Assembly (NCBI GenBank): GCA_037720595.1
Contig: JBBJLW010000007.1
Span: 1-64,000, forward strand
Source of the DNA: Gaiellasilicea sp037720595
GTDB taxonomy: Bacteria > Actinomycetota > Thermoleophilia > Gaiellales > Gaiellaceae
Direction: 5' to 3'
Length of the DNA: 64,000 nucleotides
This document shows, piece by piece, positions 8,005-15,562 of the stretch. The position numbers were made by a program, and so were the translations under genes. Under the pieces are notes generated by a model that was given only the letters and a program-made list of their open reading frames with translations, was not told the DNA's origin and did no database searches. Position 1 is the stretch's first letter; every line of letters starts with the position of its first letter.

Positions 8005-8553
8005 ATGGGCTTTTCGGATGTCTGGAACCGCACGCTCGTCTACTTCGGGATCGCCGAGGAGGACGACTGGGAGGACGAGGACGGCCTCGCGACGAACGAG
8101 GAGCTCGAGCGCACCTACGGGGCGCGCGAGCGGGCGAACGTGCGGCGCCTGCAACCGCGCCGGGGCCGCGACTTCGAGGACTGGAGCGATCCCGAGCCTG
8201 CGGCGGACACCACCGCCGCAATCCGCCCGGCCGCCCGCCTCCGTGGGGTCGAATCGGCGCCGAACCCGGCAAACGTGAAGGTGCACCTGATCCTGCCGCG
8301 CAGCTTCAACGACGCGCAGCAGATCGCGGATCGCGTCAAGGACAGCGTTCCCGTGATCCTGAACCTCCAGAATGCCGACCAGGAGCTCTCGAAGCGTCTG
8401 ATCGACTTCGCGAGCGGCCTGACCTACGCCCTCGACGGCGGCATGCAGCGGGTTGCCGACAAGGTGTTCCTGCTCACCCCGCGCAACGTCGAGGTCTCCG
8501 CCGAAGAGCGCGCCCGCATGCTCGAACGCGGCGGCTTCTTCAACCAGGCTTGA
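8005..8553 (+). CDS. sepF: Cell division protein SepF
   Basis: SepF links FtsZ filaments to the membrane during septum formation. The 182 residues show the three usual parts: an N-terminal amphipathic helix (MGFSDVWNRTLVYFGI) followed by an acidic stretch, a variable linker, and a C-terminal SepF domain beginning KVHLILPRSFNDAQQIAD and including VILNLQNADQELSKRLIDF. It lies in a yggS-sepF-yggT-divIVA cluster, as in other actinobacteria. A hairpin from a repeat fragment follows its stop. Confidence 0.95.
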   Translation: MGFSDVWNRTLVYFGIAEEDDWEDEDGLATNEELERTYGARERANVRRLQPRRGRDFEDWSDPEPAADTTAAIRPAARLRGVESAPNPANVKVHLILPRSFNDAQQIADRVKDSVPVILNLQNADQELSKRLIDFASGLTYALDGGMQRVADKVFLLTPRNVEVSAEERARMLERGGFFNQA

Positions 8554-8557
8554 TTTT

Positions 8558-8591
8558 GGGCGGGCGCGAAGACCCTTGAAGGGGGCCGCCC
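8558..8591 (+). terminator. Hairpin after sepF built from a degenerate palindromic-repeat copy
   Basis: GGGCGG at 8558 pairs with CCGCCC at 8586, with an inner CCCTTGAAGGG hairpin. The core GCGAAGACCCTTGAAGGG (8566-8583) is a diverged relative of the dispersed repeat at 22299, 32378 and 34693. It has no T-tract, so termination is a guess. Confidence 0.4.
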
Positions 8592-8661
8592 GCGGTCCAG
8601 GCGCACTTCTCCGGCATTGCGTCGAGGTAGGAGACGGGCTGCACAAATCGAAGGGATGTCC

Positions 8662-8976
8662 ATGGGCGACCATCTCGCCGTCTTGGGGCTGCTCTTCGAC
8701 ACGGCGACGTCCGTGCAACGCTTCGTGGACACGTTCATCTACGTCTACATCCTGCTGATCTTCGCCTACGTCCTGACCTCGCTCGTCAGGCTGCCTTACC
8801 GGCCCTGGCTGAACAGGGTCCAGCGCTTCCTCTACGACGTCTGCGACCCCTATCTGCGGCTCTTCCGGCGCTTCATCCCGCCGTTCGGCCCGCTCGATCT
8901 GTCGCCGATGATCGCGGTCGTGAGTCTGATCGTGCTCCAGCAGATCATCGATGCCGTGATCCAGGCGCTGCTCTAG
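8662..8976 (+). CDS. yggT: YggT-family membrane protein
   Basis: The protein has about 104 residues and two hydrophobic helices flanking a conserved basic/Pro segment (FVDTFIYVYILLIFAYVLTS; RLFRRFIPPFGPLDLSP; then a C-terminal VSLIVLQQIIDAV). YggT proteins are small envelope proteins linked to division and osmotic phenotypes; their biochemical role is not settled. An upstream TTG at 8617 and an ATG at 8656 are in frame. I prefer the ATG at 8662 because GAAGGG sits 6 bases before it. It is followed after 14 bases by divIVA with its own strong AAAGGAG site. Confidence 0.88.
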   Translation: MGDHLAVLGLLFDTATSVQRFVDTFIYVYILLIFAYVLTSLVRLPYRPWLNRVQRFLYDVCDPYLRLFRRFIPPFGPLDLSPMIAVVSLIVLQQIIDAVIQALL

Positions 8977-8990
8977 GAAAGGAGCCCACG

Positions 8991-9458
8991 ATGGGGATCA
9001 CACCTGTCGAGATTCGACACATCCGGCTCAAGAAGGGAGTCCGGGGCTACCGCACGGCCGCCGTCGAGCGCCTGCTCGCCGACATCGCCGAGGACTTCGA
9101 GGAGGTCTGGCGCCAGCGCGCCGACCTCTCCGACAAGGTCGAGCAGCTCGAGAACGACCTTCAGCGCCACAAGGAGCTCGAGGGCCTGCTGCGCACCACA
9201 CTCGTCTCCGCAGAGCGCTCGGCGCAGGAGCTGAAGGATCAAGCGCGACGTGAGGCCGACAACATCGTCGCCGAGGCGCACGGAGAGGCACGCGCCGTCA
9301 CGCGCCGCGCCGCAGCCGAGCGGGAGCGACTCGACCGTGAGGCGCGCCGGATCCAATCGCTCCTGCGCTCGGCGCTCGAGACCGTCGACGAGGCCGGCAT
9401 CGACGCCCGCGAGCCGGTCGGCGAATCGACGGGTGAGATCCGCAGGCTGATCTCCTAG
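8991..9458 (+). CDS. divIVA: DivIVA-domain coiled-coil protein
   Basis: The N-terminal DivIVA-type segment (about residues 1-40: PVEIRHIRLKKGVRGYRTAA, then VERLLADIAEDFE) is followed by a long charged coiled coil rich in Glu, Arg and Ala. Such proteins sense membrane curvature and organise polar growth or septation in actinobacteria. At 155 residues it is short compared with mycobacterial Wag31, so it may be a SepIVA- or GpsB-like relative. A clear AAAGGAG precedes the ATG. Confidence 0.85.
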   Translation: MGITPVEIRHIRLKKGVRGYRTAAVERLLADIAEDFEEVWRQRADLSDKVEQLENDLQRHKELEGLLRTTLVSAERSAQELKDQARREADNIVAEAHGEARAVTRRAAAERERLDREARRIQSLLRSALETVDEAGIDAREPVGESTGEIRRLIS

Positions 9459-9466
9459 CACGCATC

Positions 9467-9472
9467 TATCCT
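9467..9472 (+). promoter_or_regulatory. -10 box TATCCT, leaderless start of yggU
   Basis: TATCCT followed by 6 bases and GTG (9479). The box lies in the 20-base gap after divIVA. Confidence 0.55.
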
Positions 9473-9478
9473 TCGAGC

Positions 9479-9772
9479 GTGAACGGCCCGAGGACACGAC
9501 TGCGGCTTCGTGTCGCCCCGGGCGCTGCCCGCGCCGCGATCGTCGGGCGCCACAGTGACGCGTGGAAGGTGCGCGTCGCCGCCGCAGCCGAGCACGGCAG
9601 GGCCAACACCGCCCTGCTCGCCCTGCTCGCCGAGACGCTCGCGATCCCGCGCTCGGACGTCAACCTCGTCTCCGGAGGAGCCGCCTGCGACAAGATCGTC
9701 GAGCTGACCGGACTCGAGCCAGACGAAATCGACCGACGCCTCGCCTCGGCGGGGGGACAGGAGCACGCATGA
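9479..9772 (+). CDS. yggU: YggU/DUF167-family protein
   Basis: This 97-residue protein matches the DUF167 family: RLRLRVAPGAARAAIVG at the N-terminus, then a VRVAAAAEHGRANTALLALLAE block (HGRAN is the signature) and a C-terminal SGGAACDKIVELTGL. The function is unknown across the family, although it often neighbours yggT or division genes. The GTG start follows a -10 box, and the stop overlaps the next gene by 4 bases. Confidence 0.88.
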   Translation: MNGPRTRLRLRVAPGAARAAIVGRHSDAWKVRVAAAAEHGRANTALLALLAETLAIPRSDVNLVSGGAACDKIVELTGLEPDEIDRRLASAGGQEHA

Positions 9773-10134
9773 CGATCGACACGGGTCACTTCAAGGATTC
9801 GCTCCTCGAGCATCGCGTGCGACTGCTGGCGGCGATCGAGCATCACGACATCGGCGGCTCATCGCTGACCGAGGAGACCGGCGAGCTCTCGGGCTCGACC
9901 GCGGACAATCACCTTGCGGACGCCGCCAGCGAGACCTACGAGCGCGAGCTGGACGAAGGTCTCGAAGAAGACGCGCAGGCGCAGCTGCGCGAGGTCGACG
10001 ATGCGCTCGCGCGGATCGAGGACGGCACGTACGGCACCTGCACCGCGTGCGGCAAGCAGATCCCTGCCGCGCGATTGGAGGCAGTCCCGTGGACGAAACT
10101 CTGCATCGAGGACGCCCGGAAGCTCGCTCGTTGA
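9769..10134 (+). CDS. TraR/DksA-family zinc-finger protein with an altered Cys4 motif
   Basis: The 121-residue protein has a helical N-terminus, an acidic coiled-coil region (LDEGLEEDAQAQLREVDDALARIE) and the DksA-type C-terminal finger. DksA-like proteins bind the secondary channel of RNA polymerase. Here Cys91, Cys94 and Cys112 are present, but the position of the fourth ligand is Asp115 (LCIED rather than LCIxC). Zinc might be held by three Cys plus Asp, or lost. It overlaps yggU by ATGA and lspA by TTGA. Confidence 0.85.
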   Translation: MTIDTGHFKDSLLEHRVRLLAAIEHHDIGGSSLTEETGELSGSTADNHLADAASETYERELDEGLEEDAQAQLREVDDALARIEDGTYGTCTACGKQIPAARLEAVPWTKLCIEDARKLAR

Positions 10135-10733
10135 ACGAGCCGGCCCGCAGGGAGGCGCCGCGCTCGCCCGACGTCCGTGTCGGCTCGACGACGAACGCGC
10201 TGCGTCCGATCTCGGCCGCCGAGCGCCCGCTCGGGGCCGGCGTTCGGCAGTGGGTCGGCCTCGGCGCAATCGCCGTGGCGGCGGTCGGCGCTGACCAGCT
10301 CACGAAGCAGGTCGTCGCGCGCACCCTCGCCCTGGGCGAGGAGGTACACATCGCCGGCCCGTTCTCGATCCACCACGTCGAGAACTCCGGGATTGCATTC
10401 GGACTCTTCGCGCAGGCGACGTCGCTCGTGATAGTCCTGACAGGGCTTGCGGTCGCCTGGATGCTGTTCTTCTTCGCCCGCTCCGGCCGGCGCCACCCGA
10501 TCCTTCCGGTGGCGCTCGGCTTCGTGCTCGGAGGCAGCGTCGCGAACCTGCTCGATCGCGTGCGCCTCGGCCATGTGACCGACTTCCTCGACGTGCGCTA
10601 CTGGCCTGCCTTCAATCTCGCCGATACGTTCATCGTCGTCGGCGTCGCGATCCTGTTCGCCGCGCTCGCGGGCGCGGACCAGCGGTCGCAGCGACCGCGT
10701 CCGCTTGGCAACTCTCCGCTTTCGCGCCCCTGA
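10131..10733 (+). CDS. lspA: Lipoprotein signal peptidase LspA
   Basis: LspA is the membrane aspartyl protease that removes the signal peptide from diacylglyceryl-prolipoproteins. Four hydrophobic segments are visible. The catalytic Asp pair lies in GGSVANLLDRV (about Asp142) and FNLADTFI (about Asp165), and ENSGIAFGL is the conserved second block. The TTG at 10131 overlaps the preceding stop (TTGA) and is my choice, but it gives a soluble N-terminus of about 40 residues; an internal GTG start is possible. Substrates in the window include the BMP lipoprotein and the small lipoprotein at 16360. Confidence 0.92.
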   Translation: MNEPARREAPRSPDVRVGSTTNALRPISAAERPLGAGVRQWVGLGAIAVAAVGADQLTKQVVARTLALGEEVHIAGPFSIHHVENSGIAFGLFAQATSLVIVLTGLAVAWMLFFFARSGRRHPILPVALGFVLGGSVANLLDRVRLGHVTDFLDVRYWPAFNLADTFIVVGVAILFAALAGADQRSQRPRPLGNSPLSRP

Positions 10734-11598
10734 GCCCGGCCGTCTCGACCGCGCGCTCGCGGCGAGGCCCGAGGTCGGCTCCCGCGCGCTCGCCGAGCGC
10801 CTGATCATCGCCGGCGATGTCCTCGTCGAGGGCCAGGCGCGCACGAAGAGTCATCGCTTGGAGGGCGGCGAGGAGATCGTCGCCGAGTTGCCGGCGGCCG
10901 CGGGACCGCTTGTGCCGGAGGAGATGCACCTGCGCGTCGCCTGGGAGGACGAGCATCTGCTCGTCGTCGACAAGCCCGCCGGCCTCGTTGTCCACCCTGG
11001 TACCGGCCACCGGGAGGGCGGCACGCTCGTCCACGGACTGCTCGCACTCGACGCCGCCGGCGGCGACGACGACCGCCCCGGGATCGTCCATCGCCTCGAC
11101 CGCGACACCTCCGGGCTGCTCGTCGTCGCCCGCTCCGACGAGGCGCACTCGAAGCTGGAGGATCTGATCCGGCGGCGCGAGGTCGAGCGGCGCTACCTCG
11201 CGCTCGTCAAGGGAAGGCCGCGTTCCCGCACCGGTCGGATCGAGGCGCCGATCGGCCGCGACCGCCAGGATCGGACGCGCCATTCGCTCGACACGCCGAC
11301 ACCGCGCGATGCGGTCACGCACTTCGAGATCGCCGTGGCGCTCACCGCCCACACGCTGCTCGAGATCGCGCTCGAGACCGGTCGAACGCACCAGATCCGC
11401 GTCCACCTGGAGGCGATCGACCTGCCGATCGCCGGAGATCCGGTGTACGGGATCCCGGGCGAGCTCGACCTCGAGCGTCAGTTCCTTCACGCGGCCCGCC
11501 TCGCCTTCGTCCACCCGTTCACGGGCGAGCGAATCGAGACGGAGTCGCCGTTGCCACCCGATCTCGCGGCCGCCCTCGAACGGGCGAACGCCTTGTAA
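10705..11598 (+). CDS. rluD: RluD-type 23S rRNA/tRNA pseudouridine synthase
   Basis: This RsuA/RluA-family pseudouridine synthase has an N-terminal S4-like RNA-binding domain (about residues 10-65) and a catalytic domain with HRLDRDTSGLL (catalytic Asp132), followed by RYLALVKG and TGRTHQIRVHL. RluD modifies helix 69 of 23S rRNA; the exact target here is inferred. The TTG start at 10705 overlaps lspA by 29 bases. The stop codon lies inside a long inverted repeat (11584-11620). Confidence 0.9.
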   Translation: MATLRFRAPEPGRLDRALAARPEVGSRALAERLIIAGDVLVEGQARTKSHRLEGGEEIVAELPAAAGPLVPEEMHLRVAWEDEHLLVVDKPAGLVVHPGTGHREGGTLVHGLLALDAAGGDDDRPGIVHRLDRDTSGLLVVARSDEAHSKLEDLIRRREVERRYLALVKGRPRSRTGRIEAPIGRDRQDRTRHSLDTPTPRDAVTHFEIAVALTAHTLLEIALETGRTHQIRVHLEAIDLPIAGDPVYGIPGELDLERQFLHAARLAFVHPFTGERIETESPLPPDLAAALERANAL

Positions 11599-11620
11599 CA
11601 GCCTGTTACTAGGCGTTCGC
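11584..11620 (+). repeat. Near-perfect 37-base inverted repeat across the rluD stop
   Basis: Arms of 18 bases, reading inward GCGAACGCC and GTAACAG with one mismatch, flank a single central base. It contains the TAA stop of rluD and ends one base before a TACACT box. It could be a terminator stem without a T-tract, or a dyad operator for the rpsB promoter. Confidence 0.6.
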
Positions 11621-11626
11621 TACACT
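11621..11626 (+). promoter_or_regulatory. Possible -10 box TACACT for the rpsB operon
   Basis: TACACT starts right after the inverted repeat, with rpsB 128 bases downstream. If used, the mRNA would have a leader of about 120 bases containing two hairpins. No good -35 is visible. Confidence 0.4.
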
Positions 11627-11637
11627 GAGCGAGTCCA

Positions 11638-11691
11638 GTTCTGCTCCCCGGTGTGGACAGAACGAGTGGGGGTGCCGCGCTTTGAGCGCGG
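11638..11691 (+). promoter_or_regulatory. Structured leader upstream of rpsB
   Basis: Two hairpins are visible. GTTCTG (11638) pairs with CAGAAC (11658) with an inner TCC/GGA pairing, and CCGCGC (11675) pairs with GCGCGG (11686) around a TTTGA loop. Leaders of rpsB often mediate autoregulation by S2 in other bacteria. That role here is inferred from position only. Confidence 0.4.
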
Positions 11692-11754
11692 TTCCGCTCG
11701 CACCGCGCCGGCTGTTCCGTCACACCCAAACCAACCGAGAAAGGGGCAGAGCCC

Positions 11755-12669
11755 TTGCCAGTCGTCTCCATGCGCGAGCTCCTCGAAGCCGGAGTCCATT
11801 TCGGCCACCAGACCCGCCGGTGGAACCCGAAGATGAAGCGCTTCATCTTCACCGAGCGCGGCGGCATCTACATCATCGACCTCCAGCAGACATCCGAGCT
11901 GCTCGAGGAGGCCTACGATTTCGCCCGCAACATCGCGAGCCGCGGCGGCAGCATCCTCTTCGTCGGCACCAAGAAGCAGGCGCAGGACTCGGTCGCCGAA
12001 GAGGCTGCGCGCGTCGGGATGCCCTACGTGAACAATCGCTGGCTCGGCGGGCTGCTGACCAACTGGAAGACGATCACCGACCGGATCGCGCACCTCCACG
12101 AGCTCCGGCGCCTGAAGACGGAGGGACAGCTCGAGCTGCTGCCCGCGAAGGAGCGGATCACGATGCTCGCCGAGCTCGAGAAGCTCGAGGCGAACCTAGG
12201 CGGCGTCGCCGACCTCCGCCGCCAGCCTGATGCCGTCTTCATCGTCGACCTGAAGAAGGAGCAGCTCGCAGTCCGCGAGGCGCGCCGGCTCGGCCTGCCG
12301 ATCATTGCGCTCGTCGACACGAACTGCGATCCAGACGAAGCCGACTACATCATTCCCGGAAACGACGACGCGATCCGCTCGTGCAGCCTGATCGTGCGCG
12401 CGATCGCCCAGGGTGTCGCCGCGGGCAAGACGCGCGTCACCGAGGCCGAGCTCAGCGCCGCTTCGAACGGCGTTGCCGCCGCTGCGGACGAAGCGGCACC
12501 ACCGGCCGCCGACGAGACCCCGGCCGAGCACGAGCCGCTCAGCCAGTGCGAGACCGCCGTCGAGCCCGAGAGTTCCAGCGACGTCGTCGATGGGGCTACA
12601 GCCGACGAGCCGGCTGTCAGCTCAGGCGAACCGCCGGCCGCCACGACCGAAGGGGAAGAGACCCAGTGA
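11755..12669 (+). CDS. rpsB: 30S ribosomal protein S2 with acidic C-terminal extension
   Basis: S2 is a surface protein of the small ribosomal subunit. The core is typical: MRELLEAGVHFGHQTRRWNP, then NNRWLGGLLTNWKT, then PDAVFIVDLKKE and PIIALVDTNCDP. The total of 304 residues exceeds the usual 230-260 because residues from about 235 onward form an Ala/Glu/Ser/Pro-rich low-complexity tail. The TTG at 11755 fits the family N-terminus (PVVSMREL) and is preceded by GAAAGGGG. The rpsB-tsf-pyrH-frr order is the conserved bacterial operon; its stop overlaps the tsf GTG. Confidence 0.96.
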   Translation: MPVVSMRELLEAGVHFGHQTRRWNPKMKRFIFTERGGIYIIDLQQTSELLEEAYDFARNIASRGGSILFVGTKKQAQDSVAEEAARVGMPYVNNRWLGGLLTNWKTITDRIAHLHELRRLKTEGQLELLPAKERITMLAELEKLEANLGGVADLRRQPDAVFIVDLKKEQLAVREARRLGLPIIALVDTNCDPDEADYIIPGNDDAIRSCSLIVRAIAQGVAAGKTRVTEAELSAASNGVAAAADEAAPPAADETPAEHEPLSQCETAVEPESSSDVVDGATADEPAVSSGEPPAATTEGEETQ

Positions 12670-13475
12670 GCGAGATTCCGGCCAGTCTGGTCAAGCAACT
12701 GCGTGACGCCACCGGCGCGGGGATGATGGAGTGCAAGCGCGCGCTCCAGGAGACCGACGGCGATCTCGACGCCGCCCGGACGCTCCTGCGGGAGCGAGGG
12801 ATGGCGCTCGCAGGCAAGCGCGCCGGTCGCGCCACGAGCGAGGGCCTCGTCGGCTACCACCAGTCGGAGGGCCGGATCACGATGGTCGCGGTCGGTTGCG
12901 AGACCGAGCCCGTCTCCAAGAACGACGAGTTCCAGACATTCGCGAAGAAGGTGCTCGACCTCGTCGACGAGGAAGGCCCCGACTCGGTCGCGCAGCTCGA
13001 GCAGGAGCGCGTCGACCTCGTCGGCAAGCTCGGCGAGAACATCCTCGTCACCGGCGCCGAACGGTGCGAAGCGGTCGGAGCCGGCGAGACGCTCGGTGCC
13101 TACGTGCATCCGCCCGCGAACAAGCTCGGCGTCGTCGTGAAGCTCGCCGGCGGCTCGCCGGAGCTCGCGCGGCAGCTCGCGATGCACATCTCCTTCGGGC
13201 GACCCGAGTGGCTCTCGAAGGAGGACGTGCCGGCGGAGATCGTCGCGGCCGAGAAGCAGATCCTGCTCAATTCGGACGAGCTCGAGGGCAAGCCCGAGCA
13301 GGCGAAGGAGAAGATCGTCGAGGGGATGCTCGCGAAGCGCTTCTTCGCCGCCCAGCCCGGCGGAACCCTGACCGAACAGCCGTGGATCCACGACTCTGCG
13401 AAGACCGTCGGGAAGGCGCTTGGCGACTCCGACGCGCGTGTGCTCGCGTTCAGGCTGCTCGCTGTCGCAGAATAG
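12666..13475 (+). CDS. tsf: Translation elongation factor Ts
   Basis: EF-Ts recycles EF-Tu by GDP exchange. The 269 residues contain the N-terminal UBA-like domain with the signature LRDATGAGMMECKRAL (about residues 11-26) and the conserved second motif GRPEWLSKEDVP. The GTG start overlaps the rpsB stop (GTGA). The length falls within the family range. Confidence 0.96.
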   Translation: MSEIPASLVKQLRDATGAGMMECKRALQETDGDLDAARTLLRERGMALAGKRAGRATSEGLVGYHQSEGRITMVAVGCETEPVSKNDEFQTFAKKVLDLVDEEGPDSVAQLEQERVDLVGKLGENILVTGAERCEAVGAGETLGAYVHPPANKLGVVVKLAGGSPELARQLAMHISFGRPEWLSKEDVPAEIVAAEKQILLNSDELEGKPEQAKEKIVEGMLAKRFFAAQPGGTLTEQPWIHDSAKTVGKALGDSDARVLAFRLLAVAE

Positions 13476-13479
13476 GGGC

Positions 13480-14250
13480 GTGACGGTTCAACCCGAGCAT
13501 GCGGAGCACGCGCCTGCAGGCGTTGCTTCCCCTTTCCGCCGCATCCTGCTGAAGCTCTCCGGCGAGGCGCTGATGGGGGAGCAGGAGTACGGGATCGATC
13601 CGGACACGGTGGCGCGGATCGCCGACGAGATCGTCGACGTCCAGAGCGGTGGGCTCGAGCTGGCGATCGTCGTCGGGGGCGGCAACATCTACCGCGGAAT
13701 CGCCGCGGCTGCCGACGGGATGGATCGCGCCACCGGCGACTACGCCGGGATGCTCGCGACCGTCCTGAACGCGCTGGCTCTCCAGGACGCTCTGGAGCGG
13801 CTCGGCGCGGTCACGCGGGTGCTCTCTGCGCTCGAGGTCTCGGAGGTCGCGGAGCCGTACATCCGTCGCCGGGCGATGCGCCATCTCGAGAAAGGCAGAA
13901 TCGTGATCTTCGCCGCGGGCACGGGCAACCCGTTCTTCACGACCGACACCGCGGCTGCGCTGCGCGCGCTCGAGATCGGCGCCGAGGCGCTCCTGATGGG
14001 CAAGAACGGCACCCGCGGCGTCTTCGACGGCGACCCACGCACCGATCCCAACGCCCGCTTTCTGCCGCAGCTCACCCATCTCGAGGCGATCGAGCGAGGT
14101 CTGCGCGTGATGGATGCGACCGCGCTTACCCTCTGCATGGAGAATCGCCTGCCTATCTACGTGTTCGAGCTCGCCGCGGGCAACATCCTGCGAGTGGCGA
14201 CCGGCGAGCGCGTCGGCACGATCATTTCGACACCCATGAAGGAGCCCTGA
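13480..14250 (+). CDS. pyrH: UMP kinase PyrH
   Basis: PyrH phosphorylates UMP to UDP in pyrimidine biosynthesis and is a hexameric, amino-acid-kinase-fold enzyme. LLKLSGEALMG, VVGGGNIYRG, GTGNPFFTTDTAA and GVFDGDPRTDP are all present. The GTG at 13480 lies 4 bases after tsf, giving 256 residues with a short, non-conserved N-terminal tail. Its TGA shares a base with the frr ATG. Confidence 0.96.
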   Translation: MTVQPEHAEHAPAGVASPFRRILLKLSGEALMGEQEYGIDPDTVARIADEIVDVQSGGLELAIVVGGGNIYRGIAAAADGMDRATGDYAGMLATVLNALALQDALERLGAVTRVLSALEVSEVAEPYIRRRAMRHLEKGRIVIFAAGTGNPFFTTDTAAALRALEIGAEALLMGKNGTRGVFDGDPRTDPNARFLPQLTHLEAIERGLRVMDATALTLCMENRLPIYVFELAAGNILRVATGERVGTIISTPMKEP

Positions 14251-14813
14251 TGGCGACGATCGAGGAGTTTCTCCAGGACGCGACCCGCCGCATGGACAGG
14301 TCGATCGAGACGACGCGCACCGAGTTCAACAGCGTGCGAACCGGACGCGCGTCTGCCGCGCTGCTCGACCGGATCACCATCGACTACTACGGCACGGCGA
14401 CGCCGCTCAAGAACATGGCGACGATCGGGGCGCCCGAGCCTCGTCTCCTGACCGTGCAGCCGTTCGACCCGACTCAGATCAGGGCGATCGAGAAGGCGAT
14501 CCAGGAGTCCGACCTCGGCCTCACGCCTTCGAACGACGGCAAGGTCGTACGCCTGCCCATTCCGCAGTTGACCGAGGAGCGCCGCAAGGAGCTCGTCAAG
14601 GTCGTGCGGAAGTACGGCGAGGACGGCAAGATCGCGATCCGCAACGTGCGCCGCGACGTGATGAAGGGTCTCGAGGAGCTCGTCAGAAACGGCGAGGTCG
14701 GGGACGACGAGGAGCGGCGGGGGGAGGCGCAGGTGCAGAAGCTGACCGACGAGCACACGAAGACGATCGACGGGTTGATCAAGCACAAAGAGACGGAAAT
14801 CATGGAGGTTTGA
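14250..14813 (+). CDS. frr: Ribosome recycling factor
   Basis: RRF splits post-termination ribosomes together with EF-G. The 187 residues match the family exactly in length. RTGRASAALLDRITIDYYG is the conserved hinge region, and VRLPIPQLTEERRKELVK lies in the second half. The start overlaps the pyrH stop. The stop codon lies within a perfect 13-bp hairpin. Confidence 0.97.
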   Translation: MATIEEFLQDATRRMDRSIETTRTEFNSVRTGRASAALLDRITIDYYGTATPLKNMATIGAPEPRLLTVQPFDPTQIRAIEKAIQESDLGLTPSNDGKVVRLPIPQLTEERRKELVKVVRKYGEDGKIAIRNVRRDVMKGLEELVRNGEVGDDEERRGEAQVQKLTDEHTKTIDGLIKHKETEIMEV

Positions 14814-14833
14814 GCGCCGGGCGCTCAAACCTC
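14805..14833 (+). terminator. Perfect 13-bp hairpin across the frr stop
   Basis: GAGGTTTGAGCGC at 14805-14817 pairs perfectly with its complement at 14821-14833 around a CGG loop. The TGA of frr lies in the left arm and uppS starts 6 bases after the right arm. There is no T-tract. It may be an intrinsic-like terminator or a translational/mRNA-processing element. Confidence 0.6.
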
Positions 14834-14838
14834 TCGGC

Positions 14839-15561
14839 GTGAAGACGACGTTGGCTGCTGCACCTGGCGATGTTGTGGGCGTAGCCCGCAACATCGCGAT
14901 CATCATGGATGGCAACGGGCGCTGGGCGGAGGCCCGCGGGCTCCCGGTTGCGGAAGGCCATCGCGAGGGCACACGTGCCCTGCGCCGGACCGTCGAGGCG
15001 GCCATCGACCTGCACGTTCGCTCGCTCGCCGTCTATGCGTTCTCGACCGAGAACTGGACGCGTCCGGTCGAGGAGGTCGATGACCTCATGGACATCTTCG
15101 GCGAGACGATCGAGCGCGAGCTGCCCGACCTCGCCGAGCAGGGGGTGCGAAGCAGGTTCTTCGGTCGCCGTGACCGCGCACCCGAGCCACTCCGAACCCG
15201 GATGGAGAGTCTCGAGGCCGAGACGGCCGGCAACGAACGGCTCGATCTCTGGATCGCGTTCGACTACGGCGGGCGCGCGGAGCTCGTCGAGGCAGCACGA
15301 CGGCTCGTGGGGGACGGCGTCCCGGCCGCCGAGATCGACGAAGAGTCGCTCGCCGCACGGTTGGACGCGCCCGAGCTTCCCGATCCAGATCTCCTGATCC
15401 GCACCTCAGGCGAGCTTCGGCTCTCGAATTTCCTGCTCTGGCAGAGCGCCTACTCGGAACTCGTCTTCGTCGACACCCTCTGGCCCGATTTCGGCCGCGC
15501 GGAGCTTGCGAACGCCCTCGGCGTATACGCGGGCCGCCGCCGGCGGTTCGGCGGACGGTGA
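14839..15561 (+). CDS. uppS: Isoprenyl transferase (undecaprenyl diphosphate synthase)
   Basis: UppS condenses isopentenyl diphosphate units onto farnesyl diphosphate in cis to make the C55 (or related) lipid carrier for wall synthesis. IIMDGNGRWA (catalytic Asp24), AFSTENWTRP and the late RTSGELRLSNFLLWQSAY are family signatures. The protein has 240 residues. The GTG start lies just behind the frr hairpin, so expression may depend on read-through. cdsA follows after one base. Confidence 0.95.
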   Translation: MKTTLAAAPGDVVGVARNIAIIMDGNGRWAEARGLPVAEGHREGTRALRRTVEAAIDLHVRSLAVYAFSTENWTRPVEEVDDLMDIFGETIERELPDLAEQGVRSRFFGRRDRAPEPLRTRMESLEAETAGNERLDLWIAFDYGGRAELVEAARRLVGDGVPAAEIDEESLAARLDAPELPDPDLLIRTSGELRLSNFLLWQSAYSELVFVDTLWPDFGRAELANALGVYAGRRRRFGGR

Positions 15562-15562
15562 C

